NCBI RefSeq assembly: GCF_019097595.1
Contig: NC_080720.1
Location: 30,580,852-30,644,851, forward strand
DNA from: Hemibagrus wyckioides
Lineage: Eukaryota > Chordata > Actinopteri > Siluriformes > Bagridae
DNA: 64,000 nt
Direction of reading: 5' to 3'
Part shown: in pieces, positions 33,715 through 44,700 of the stretch
Numbering within the stretch: position 1 is the first letter of the stretch
How the letters are laid out: each line of letters starts with the position of its first letter
Notes under the pieces: model-generated
What the model saw: only the letters and a program-made list of their open reading frames with translations
Told to the model about the DNA's origin: nothing
The model's database searches: none
Program-made: the position numbers and the translations under genes

Positions 33715-34204
33715 GTTTCCTCTTCTATTCCTGAGCAAATCAGGATAATTCTCTTGTCAGATCGTGCCTTTTATGATGCTTGTTTAGGGGAATTTGTTGT
33801 TCAGTTCCTCCTCCATTATATGTTTTTCTTCCTCCTCTTCTTCGCCAGGCTTGATGTCATGCATTATGACACTGCGCGTGCCTGCGCCCTCTGCTGGACG
33901 GATCAGGGAATCGCGTGAATTTTAATAAACAAATTGTCCTAAAGCAGGTTTAACATAAATAGAAATGTTGATTTAGATCCTTAATGAGCAAAACAAGAGG
34001 CCAAAACAGCAACTGTAACATAAATTTATTTACACATATAGGGTAACCTCATAGTGCCATTATTTATTATTTAGTAGGAAAGACGAAAAAATCCACAGTT
34101 TCACACTTACAGCCAGAATGTCAAGCTCGGAATGTCAGGGAAATTGTCTAAACATAAATATCTTCAAATCAGTGTCATGCAAACAGATAGACTGTCCAGT
34201 AAAA
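33715..34204. other. vps16 promoter side, intergenic
   Basis: 5' of vps16. Includes a CTTCCTCCTCTTCTTC tract and GC-richer text near 33870. No gene was seen. Confidence 0.4.
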
Positions 34205-34325
34205 AAGTCAGCAAGGCCCCCGACCCACCCTGCTCCAGGGGCACTGCATCATGGCTGATCCTGCGCTCTGACCCCATGGGATGGGACATGTGATGAAAGA
34301 ATGTATGTGGGACAAATAAAGACAA
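34205..34325 (+). repeat. SINE fragment
   Basis: GCAAGGCCCCCGACCCACCC through ATGTGGGACAAATAAAGACA matches the 3' half of the SINE at 15335-15537. Confidence 0.65.
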
Positions 34326-34369
34326 CTTAAAAACTAAAGAAATGTATTCTGCATATGTATGAATATGTA

Positions 34370-35522
34370 CAATATATTGGCAAAAGTTTTGGGACACGCC
34401 TCTGAATCATCAAATTCAGGTGTTTCGACCACTTCCATGGCCACAGGTCTATAAAATCAAGCACCCAGGCATGCAGACTGCTTCTACATATATTTGGGAA
34501 AAAATGGGTCGCTCTCAGGAGCTCAGTGAATTGAAGCCAGGATCGATTGCCACCTGTACAATAAGTCCATTTGAGAAATCTCCTCACTACTAAAAATATT
34601 CCACGTTGAACTGGTAGTGGTGTTATAACAAAGTGGAAGCAGTTGGGAACAACAGCGACTCAGATACAAAGTGGTAGGCCAGGTAAAATCACAGAGCGGG
34701 GTCAGGGCATGCTGAGGAGCACAGTGCACAAAAGTCAGCAACTTTCTGCAGAGTCCATAGTTACAGAGCTCCAAACTTGGTGTGGCCTTCAGATTAGCTC
34801 AAGAACAAGGCGTGGAATGAGTTTTCATGGCCGAGGAGCTGCATCCGAGCTTTACATCACCAAGTGCAATGCAAAGCGTCTGATGCAGTGGTGTAAAGTG
34901 TGCCACCACTGGACTTCAGAGCAGTGGAGACGTGTTCTCTGGAGTGACCAATCAAGCATCTCTGCCTGGTAATCTGATGGACAGGTCTGGGTTTGGTGGT
35001 TGCCAGAAGAAAGATACTTGCTTGAGTTCATTGTATAGTGTGAGGTTGTTTTTCAGGGGTTGGACTCAGCCCCTTAGTTCCAGTGAAAGGAAATCTTAAT
35101 GCTTCAGCTTTATACCAAGACATTTTGGACAATTTTATGCTTTGTGGGAACAGTTTGGGGATGACCGCTTCCTGTTCCAACATGACTGCACACCAGTGCA
35201 CAAAGCAAGGTCCATAAAGACATGGATGAGTGAGTTTAGTGTGGAGGAACTTCATAGAGTCCTGACCTCAACCTGATAGCACCTTTGGGATGAATTAGAG
35301 CGGAGACTGTGAGCCAGGCCTTCTCGTCCAACATCAGTGCCTGACCTCACAAATGTGCTTCTAGAGGAATGGTCAAAAATTCCCATAAACACACTCCTAA
35401 ACCTTGTGGAAAGCCTTCCCAGAAGAGTTGGAGCTGTTATAGCTGTAAAGGGGCGGAGCCAACTCCATATTACACTCATGTGCATGTAAAGACAGACGTC
35501 CCAAAACTTTTGGCAATATAGT
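34370..35522 (+). pseudogene. Decayed near-full-length Tc1 relative (family A2)
   Basis: Ends CAATATATTGGCAAAAGTTT and TTTTGGCAATATAG bracket a transposase that can still be followed from [11 protein letters not shown] (about 34505) through GRPGKITERGQGML and KCNAKRLMQWCK to the region before LPRRVGAVIAV (about 35420). Several frameshifts and stops interrupt it. It is an old relative of the intact copies at 12314 and 51335 and the longest dead copy in the window. Confidence 0.88.
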
Positions 35523-36120
35523 TTTAATTAACAATTTATTTTAGCTTTAGAAGCTTTCGGCAATATAAGTGTACATTACTCCAGTCTGAGTTTGTAATTA
35601 TCTAACTATGTTCCCCTTGCCTCTCAATACTACACAATTAAAAGAAATGTTAATCCTGCTTAATATTTATGTTGTAGAGCATAAAATTAAAATAATGATA
35701 ACGTTGTTTTCCTGCAAACAGACAAAACATTCATTTTCCCGCCTTGGGAAAAAAATGGACGAGTCCATTCTCGCATCCAAATGGGGGAAATAAATATGCG
35801 CATTAATACTTTTTCTGTTGTAAATACGAATACATTTGACTTATTTTCGTTTATTAACTCGTTTTTGACTCGAGCTGAATGCTTATTGCACTTTATTGCA
35901 CTTCGACCCCTTTTCTTGTTAAATGTAAAGATCTCAACGGAATTTTTTCCCTCCTCGAGTCTTTTTTCCGCGAGTTTTATACAGAAAAGTGTGCATGAGA
36001 AAGTCTGATTTTCTTCTTCGATCGAGTGTCTTATGGTAGATGTTCATATTTCATATATTAAGGGTTTGTTTTATTTTCTTTTTTGCTTTCAAACGTCGAC
36101 CCACGTCAAGCCTGTGAGAG
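35523..36120. other. boll upstream region
   Basis: AT-rich sequence leading to the boll start codon. Likely holds the germ-line promoter. I see no clear TATA box. No other gene was seen. Confidence 0.4.
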
Positions 36121-39100
36121 ATGGAGAGCGAGACAGGAGTAAGTCCCAGGCAGCGCTAAGCTAACCTAACCAGCAGATATCTAACGGTCTATATCGCCGT
36201 CTGGTTAATTAACCGTTAGATTTAAACATTTAAATGTATGTAGGTGTGTATATATTGCTTGCGCGTGCGCGACCGCTACTTTGTGATCAGTCAGTAATAA
36301 TTATAGTAAAAGTCCAGCATGCTAGCTAGCTAGCTTCATTCATGGCAAAGGGGTATAATGTCTTCTCGGATAAAGTGCTCGTTTTCGCTCGTTTTTTAAA
36401 ATGACTACATTGTTGTGTAAGTGTGTGCAATTACGTGTAAATATATCTTTAAAAAAATAATAAAAACTCTGATTTCAGAAATGCCGAGGCTGTACAGCCT
36501 TTAGACGAGGCTGAGGTGATTCAAACAGGAATTCGGTGTGGGTTTTTTCGGTATAAAGTATTATTATATCGAAGAATCATATTTATAGTAAACATTTATT
36601 TTTGTAAGTAACAATAACAAACTCAATCCTAACTTTTTTTTTATCGTGATTTGTGGTTCGAAATATGAGTCGGCTCTTTGAGTCGGCTCTTTTTCAATTG
36701 AACGTTGAGAGTCGACTCACACAGGTCTTTTTTATAGTGATTTGTCGTTCGAAACACGAGTCGGCTCTTTTTTTAATTGAACGTTGAGAGTCGACTCACA
36801 CAGGTCGTCTTTTTTCCAATCGTGATTTGTTGTTCGAAACACGAGTCGGTTCTTGGAGTCGGCACTTTTTTAATTGAACGTTGAGAGCCGACTCACACAG
36901 GTCTTTTCTTATTATCGTGATTTGTCGTTCGAAACACGAGTCGGCTCTTAGAGTCGGCTCTTTTTTATTGAACGTTGAGAGTCGACTCACACAGGTGATC
37001 CGTAATGAAGCAGGCCATCTGTTATCAGGACCTTTATTGACCCAACCTGTCCTTTATCTGTCCTTTTCTCTCTCATCTTTCCGTCCTCATTATTTAGGAT
37101 TAGGATTTCTTAATCATAACCAGATATATTTTAGGACTGGCCAGTGAATTTGTGTTTCTCCTCTTTTTGTGTATGATCAGACTCAGACCAGCTCTCCTTC
37201 AGTCAGTCCGACACCTCCAGAACTGACCGGTGAGCTCGACCACGCTTCACGCAGTGACACGGTCATCCCAAACCGCATCTTTGTAGGAGGGATTGATCCC
37301 AAAGTAAGTCATTTCTTAATCACTGTATACCTTAAAATACGTTTCAATTTGAAGTATGAACTCTTGACAATACAGAGATGTGTTTAATTAAGTTAATGAA
37401 TTGCTGTGTGTGTGTGTTTAGACTACAGAGAATGATCTTAGGAGGTATTTCTCCCAGTATGGAATGCTTAAGGAAGTGAAGATTGTTACTAATCGTTCAG
37501 GAATATCAAAGGGGTAAGATAAACCCAGTGCATTCCCATTGTTTCAGTGTGAGATTTAATCGAATAAAACTGTACATATCTTCTTTTCTTGTTATCTTTC
37601 TTTTTGTCGTTATTTTTTCTTTCTTTTAGGTATGCGTTTGTCACCTTTGAGTCTACAGAAGATGCCCAGAAAATTCTCCATGATGCAAGTGTATGTTTTG
37701 TGAGAATAAATTGGATATTTAATAAAAAGTTTATAAACTATAAAAATATAAACTGACTCACAATGTACCAATAGTATGTGAGATAAAATAAATGTAAAAA
37801 AATATACACATATTTATATTCATCCCAAAGGTGTTCTATCAGGTTGAGGTCAGGACTCAACACAAACCCCATCATCCATGTCTTTATGGACCTTGCTTTG
37901 GTCACTGGTGTGCAGTCATGTTGGAACAGGAAGCGGTCATCCCCAAACTGTTCCCACAAAGCAGGAAATTGTCCAAAATGTCTTGGTATGAAGCTGAAGC
38001 ATTAAGAGTTCCTTTCACTGGAACTAAGGGGCCGAGCCCAACTCCTGAAAAACAACACCTGAACTCAATGATTTGGAGGGGTGTCCCAAAACATTTGGCA
38101 AAATAGTGTATTTATTTAGGCTATATCATGGATAGCTTCATATAAGCAATGCAAAATCCGAAATATAAATTTTTATATGTTTGTTACCATGTAAATTGGT
38201 TTAACTTGGATGCAACTGGGAATTCTGTGCTTTCTTGTTCTGTTTAAACAAATCACTTAAATATTAGTTCTCTCTCTCACTCTCTCTCTCTGTCTCTCTC
38301 TCGCTGTTTCAGGCTGATAAATTGTGTTTTCAAGATCAGAGGCTGAACATCGGACAGGCCATTCGCAGGCAGCAAGTAGCCATGCACTGTACGAATCATT
38401 ACATGGCATGTGTGTTTGTTTGACAGCGTAGCCAGATCAGAGTGCTGTATGATGTTTGTTTTTAAAGCAGGCGGTTACACCATGGCAAGTCCCAGCGCAC
38501 ATGTGGCTTTCCCAGCACCATTTGGCACCAAGTACCTAACCACGCCCACTGGATACCCCTACACCTACCACAATGGAGTGGCCTACTTTCACAACCCAGA
38601 GCCAAATATGCAGCCATCACATTGGCCTGCTGTGAGTTTGACACACACATTACACCCAGGGTAAAATTTATGCGCCCTCATTATACATTTAGCAGCCAAA
38701 AATGTTGTAAATGCAAGGATATGTGTTTCCTAATGTGCTGTACAGCTCAGACAGGTAGATTCTGATCAAAATGTCTGTTTTGTGTAAGTGCCGTATTTTG
38801 CTGTGTGTGTTTATTAGCCACACACAGCACCCGGATCTCCAGTCATGGTGGCTCACTCTAATCCTCCTTTTTATACTCCACAAGCCTGCCACCAACACCA
38901 GGTTAGTGTACACAGTTACATAAACATCAGCATAACGGGCTACATATTTAACTACTTATAGTTGATATCATTATCAGCAAAGAGGAGGATTATGGTTCAA
39001 TAATGAGAGAAGAAATGCAGTAACTTGTCACTGATCAGTCATTTTTAGTGTGTGTGCATGTGTGTTTTTTCAGTCCTCCATTTCTTCGAACCCGAGTCCT

Positions 39101-39728
39101 TTGCTATATGTCCACCCTGCTGAGTTGATGTATCATCCAGCGGAGCCGATTGAGAATGGGTGTGTTTGGTCAGCTGTGCCTCTGATGGAAGCTGGTGTTC
39201 CTGAGGTAGCAATACACACTTTTCATGATCTTATAGTTCTAGGTATAGGGTGTGTGTGTATGTGTGTGTGTCTGTCTTAAAGTATTAAAGCACATTTCTT
39301 TTTGCTGTGTATTGATGAATAATGAATTTCGTGACCCAGTGTAAGAATATACAGTATAGCCTGCATTCAAAAGTGATAGGCATCACAGATAACAAATGGT
39401 TAGACAGTGTATATAAAGATATTATTAATGGAAAAAAATTTTTTGTTTGTTGTATTTTTTCCAGGATTCCTGCACGTTTTTACATATTGGAGTGTCCATT
39501 TTGGTTAAATTCCCTGTAAGTAAGGACTGATAAGTGCATGATGTTGTTTCTTCTTATCAGGATCAAAAGTTTCAGCCTATAAGACGAGGTTTCTCTCACT
39601 CTGGCATCCACCTGAGACCCAGGTACATCCGTGGCCATCATTACGCACACGTGCGTAAAGAATACCGGCCTGATCTTCACACAGCGCCTCTTCCTTCATC
39701 CTCACCCAGAGAGGATGCGCCGAAATAG
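36121..39728 (+). CDS. boll: Boule-like RNA-binding protein (DAZ family)
   Basis: Nine exons join in frame: 36121-36138, 37181-37303, 37422-37513, 37630-37690, 38313-38388, 38471-38631, 38818-38901, 39074-39205, 39561-39728; 915 nt, 304 residues (human BOLL 283). The start METESG-like MESETG and VIPNRIFVGGID match BOLL. One RRM spans about residues 37-115, with RNP2 IFVGGI and RNP1 KGYAFVTF. After it, YLTTPTGYPYTYHNGVAYF is a boule hallmark not found in DAZL. The C-terminus (RRGFSHSGIHLRPRYI to the stop) is rich in Arg and His and differs from the mammalian end. Boule binds 3' UTRs and promotes translation needed for meiosis, mainly in the male germ line. Intron 1 carries a minisatellite and intron 4 a Tc1 remnant. 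Exon 5 ends at a weaker donor (T before gtacga), chosen because it keeps frame. Confidence 0.93.
36636..36997. repeat. Minisatellite, four units of about 80-97 bp, in boll intron 1
   Basis: Each unit reads roughly GTGATTTGTCGTTCGAAACA, CGAGTCGGCTCTT, TTAATTGAACGTTGAGAGTC, GACTCACACAGGTC. Units end near 36727, 36806, 36903 and 36997. GAGTCGGCTC and GAGTCGACTC inside each unit are partly complementary, so every unit can fold on itself. Confidence 0.85.
37820..38107 (-). mobile_element. Truncated Tc1 relative, family A2, in boll intron 4
   Basis: Only one end survives (CAAAACATTTGGCAAAATAG near 38107). The rest is transposase 3' text in minus orientation (for example LVPVKGTL). Clearly dead. 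Confidence 0.75.
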
Positions 39729-41060
39729 GAGGGCTTGGTCTGTTTCCCCACCTCACTACTCAATACACACCTGTCAATGCGACTAACTGAAACACACACA
39801 CACACGACCAAACAAACCCCAGATATGATCAGAACTAGCTGCCTATGCATCATCAGCTGTTAATAAATTCCAAGATGTTTTGCGGAAGCAAAGGCAAACA
39901 CTCTCTCTCTTTCTCTGTTTCTCTGAAATCTCTAACATCTCTCTCTATCTCGCTCCCCCCCCCTCCCTCTTTCTCTTGCCCCATTAGCTCTCATTAGGAC
40001 ATAATTGCAGTAAAATTCACTTTATGTAACATATTAGCATATTTCCATCAACATGATGTCTTTGATCAGTGACAAAGTCCATTGCTTCCTCCAAAGATAT
40101 TGAGACGTATTCACTGTTTTCGTTGCCAAGATTTGTAATTCTTTTGTACACCCCTGTTTATCTACTTACAGCCAAAAATTTAGAAAAATGCCCAGAAACC
40201 AAACATGAAACTAGTTTTGAACCGCTGCACTATTCATTCACGATTTAATTAGGATGGATACAATCAGATATATCAGTTGTAGGTTCTCAAGGAATTTTAA
40301 TACTTTAAAACACCAAACATGAACCAAATGCATATCATCTGGGTGACACGGCATCACTACGTGCCTCATGGACATTATATAACTGTCTTTATACTTTTAT
40401 AACCAAAAAAAATGAGGTCCATATGTTCACCATGTACTAGTTTTTAGCAAGTCTCTCATTCACGTGCATTATAACACAGTCATAGTCCTCCTACGATCAG
40501 CTTATTCAAGCAGCCACAATTATTTATTCATTTTAACATTTTTCTATCAGTCCCTGTTCACCCCTTAATAAGAAGCACTGTCATTTTCCCACAAAACTAA
40601 TTTTCTCCATGCAAGTGTTTCTTTGGCTGTTTCTATATATAGTTAAAAAGGGTCTTTATTTACCTTGTTGCTCGTTTACTACAATTTTAACAATTTACTT
40701 TGTTCATTTAGCCTAATGTGTGTGTGTACATGTTACTCAGGGCATTTTATGACACTCACTTGTCTGTCACTTGGAAAGTGTCATGTTTGTCTAATATCTG
40801 TTTTATTGTTGTCATTTTGTACACACCGAGTGATTTAGGTAGTTCTGGGAAAGAATACATTAAAACATTTTGTATTATTGAATTAATACAAAAGGTATTT
40901 AAAAGGGGGTTTGTCGTTTACACGGTTTTGTTTGTTCAGGGAAGTTGAACAATGTGTGGTTTAATGTTTTTATAATGAGACATATGTTTCTGGAAGATTT
41001 GTCTTCGAACTGTTTTCCAAAACTGCACTGTTGAAGTCAATAAACGGAACAGATTGCTTT
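39729..41060 (+). other. boll 3' UTR with poly(A) signal
   Basis: The stretch after the boll stop has no further frame. It ends with AATAAA at 41039-41044, so cleavage is expected near 41060. It contains CT and CA runs and several ATTTA-like motifs. Extent inferred from the signal. Confidence 0.6.
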
Positions 41061-41110
41061 ATAAGAGTGAGAAATATCTCAAACACACAAACAGTGGCTC
41101 TGTACACTTG

Positions 41111-41127
41111 TTTATTAGTTATTTATT
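41111..41127 (-). terminator. mob4 poly(A) signals
   Basis: Two AATAAA hexamers on the minus strand (41111-41116 and 41122-41127) lie about 660 bp past the mob4 stop. They face the boll AATAAA on the other strand, 67 bp away. Confidence 0.6.
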
Positions 41128-41785
41128 CACATACTAATGTAAATGATACAGTTTTATAGAAACCAAATGTAACCAAAAAAAAAAAAAAGAGTGGATGATC
41201 TTAGCAGTGAATTTTCTAACCTTCAGTTCAGTACGTTAGCAATAACTTAGACAAGAGTAAAGAAAACACAAGCAAAGAAAAGCAAGCAGTCGGTTAAAAA
41301 CATATGGCGCATGATTATTTAGTTCATGTGCTAACCATAATTTCCCTGCTATATTATTTTTTAAAACGTTATGACACCAAAACGCCCCGGTAGTGTTGCT
41401 GTGGCTCGGCCGATGGCAAAGCCGTGTGTGTGGGGGTGGGTTTATCAGCCAGCTGATTTCTTTGAAACTTCTTAAGAATGCAAGAAATTTGGCTTTTCTA
41501 AGATCTCATGATGGAGTTTCTTGTTTGAGATGAACACAATGAAGCGAAACAATGTGTCATGTATGAGGCTGTGCCTTTATATAGGTGAGGTACTTTATGT
41601 TAGCAATACAACGTGTTAACAGAAGACCTCACTCAAAGAATCCTAACACTGCCCATGATGAATGAAGTTGGCTAGTGGCGTTATGCAAAAATGAGATCCT
41701 GTCAAAGGCAACCACTAGCGCTGATCCACAAATGTTAGCATTTTTGCATGAACGTTATATTGTGTGTGTGTGAGCGTGCATCTTC
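41128..41785 (-). other. mob4 3' UTR
   Basis: Between the mob4 stop and its putative poly(A) signals; no frame of note. Confidence 0.5.
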
Positions 41786-44700
41786 TCAGGCATCACTCTC
41801 GGCAGAGCCGGCGTTCTGGACTTCCTCCTCCAGAATGGGCACGATGAGATTGTCCTTCGACATCAGGTTATATTTCATTACAAACCGAGTAAACCGGTGA
41901 CAGAGGAAGGTCTCGTCCTGGACAGACAGAATAAAAGAAAGAAAATTCATTGAAATTTTTTTTAAACTTAATCCACAAAGGGCCACATGACTGCAGGACA
42001 AGCTGATTTCACCCAGATTTATTAATACAACATTTAGTCTGCTGTTTGACATTGACCCGTGGATATTGATGTAGAATTTTGTAGAAGCATTGCTGCATTT
42101 ACAAGCAAGCTAAACCTTAATGCTTCAGCTTCATACCAAGACATTTTGGACAATTCCATGCTCATCCATGTCTTTATCGACCTTGCTTTGTGCACTGGTG
42201 TGCAGTCATGTTGGAACAGGAAGGGGTCATCCCCAAACTGTTCCCACAAAGTTGGGAGCATGCAATTGTCCAAAATATCTTAGTATAAAGCTGAAACATT
42301 GAGAGTTCCTTTCACTGTAACTAAGGGGCCGAGCCCAACCCCTGAATTCAATGATTTGGAGAGGTGTCCCAAAACTTTTGACAATATAGTGTGTGTATGT
42401 AGTAAGAATGTTTTGTTTCCTCTCAAATATTCAAGGTTTACTAGATGCACATAAAAATCCATTTTGGTATTACAATTTATATTTGAATATATATTACCCT
42501 AGGGCAGTAATCCCTGTTCAGTGAAAAGGTAAAGCTGCTCAGCTCACCTCATACTTGTCGAATATCTGGCGGTGGTGAAAGTAAGCGTGGGAGAATATCC
42601 TGTAGATGCGGCGGCAGACCGATCCCAGTTTGGCCACAGATGACTCCTTTATGCTCACCCTGAAACATGAAACGTTGCCATTCTGTTCTCAATCATTTAG
42701 TTCAGGTCAAGAGAATAAGAAGACAAATACGAATAATAACAATGAGAAGTATACATGCTAAAACAAGTACTCATAGAGGTCTCATTAATATTCTGTATTG
42801 AAATGATGTGTTGCTGTTTAAATGCTCACCGGCTGGGAAAATACTTGTTACTGTTCAGAAGACAGGCGGCTCCGTCCAACGTGTGTCTCGTGTAGTCGAT
42901 TGCAGGACACTGTAGATACAAACACAAGATACTGTCAGACACTTTCCAGCTGGACAATGCTAATTGTGTGAGATATGTCATCGCTCTCTCGTGCCCCCTT
43001 ATTATCATTGACAACAGACGGTTACTAAGGATCTTATAGGATAGAAAACAACTGAAAAGGAAACAGATTTGAGGATACAAATCACATTTAAATCTACTAA
43101 ATTATGCATCAGTGACCAAAATACCCTATATTGTCATGTTTTGGGACACCCCTCCAAATCATCGAGTTCAGGTGTTGTTTATCAGCGGTTGGGCTCGGCC
43201 CCTTAGTTCCAGTGAAAAGAACTCTTAATGCTTCAGCTTTATACCAAGACATTTTGGACAATTTCATGCTTTGTGGGAACAGTTTGGGGATGACCCCCTT
43301 CCTGTTCCAACATGACTGCACACCAGTACACAAAGCAAGCTCCATAAAGACATGGATGAAAGAGTTTGGTGTGGATGAACTTGACTAGCCTGCACAGAGT
43401 CCTGACCTCAACCCCATAGAACACCTTTGGGATGAATTAGAGCGGAGACTGTGAGTCAGACCTTCTCGTCCAACATCAGTGCCTGACCTCACAAATGCAC
43501 TTCTAGTGGAACGGTCAAAAATTCCCATAAACACACTCCTAAACCTTGTGGAAAGCCTTCCCAGAAGAGTTGAAGCTGTTATAACGGCAAAGGGCAGGCC
43601 AACTCCATATTACATTCATGTGCATGTAAAGACAGACGTCCCAAAACTTTTGGCAATATAGTTTATTTATTCTAGCTTTAGAAGCTTTCGTTATCACCTT
43701 CTGTGGTTTATATGATATTAATACAGTTGGATCACAATGTCTGATACGTAACAATGAAAAAAAAAATATATAAATCTTATGAGAGATCAGAATTTGATTA
43801 AAATGTCTAAAGGAATTTGACGCATGCCTTACCTCTTTAGGGGTTTTATGTGCAGCACACAGAAAGATCCACTGCTCTGTAGCGGTCATCTGTGTACATG
43901 TGTCAGGTTGGCATTCTCCCTGAATGAATGGACACACACAACAGAGAAGTTTTTAAGCTCTTTTTCTGCAACTAAATTCCATCATGACATTTAAAGTGTA
44001 CAGCCGTGTGTGAAGGATTTTTACCTGTAATTTAACAGCAAGGCCATTCAGTTCCAGACAAAACTGTCTATAATGAATAGAACACAATGAAATCAGGACA
44101 TACAGCCACAAATTCAGTCAGTTTCTACACTGCCATATACAATTAATCTGTGATCAGAAAGAAGTCGGTGCTAAAAACCATAGAAAGCCCTTAGAAAGAG
44201 ATCAGCGTACCTCAGGTGCTCGTATTTCCAAACGCCCTCGTCCTGGCCCTCGGGAGGTTCCAGGATCTTGTCGATGTTGGCGCAGTCTGAGCGGATGTTC
44301 TGCTGGATGTACTGCAGAGAAAGAGAGATTTTGTTCATTTTTCACAATGACTCCAGTTCAGAATTTCAATATTTTATGTCCTTATGTATTTCTCGGTTTA
44401 TGCCTCATACAGGTTTGAGCGAACATTTAAAGCATAATGCTCACCTGCTGCACTGCCAGAGTGCTGTCCATCTCCTCAAATGACTCATCAGGCCAACTGT
44501 AAAAATCCTGCCAACAAATCCATAGTTACTTACACTGATCAGGCATAACATTATGAGCAGTGACAGGTGAAGTGAATAACACTGATTATCTCCTCATCAT
44601 GGCTCCTTTTAGTGGGTGGGATATATTAGGCAGCAAGTGAACATTTTGTCTTCAAAGTTGATGTGTTAGAAGCAGGAAAAACGGGCAAGCGTAAGGATGT

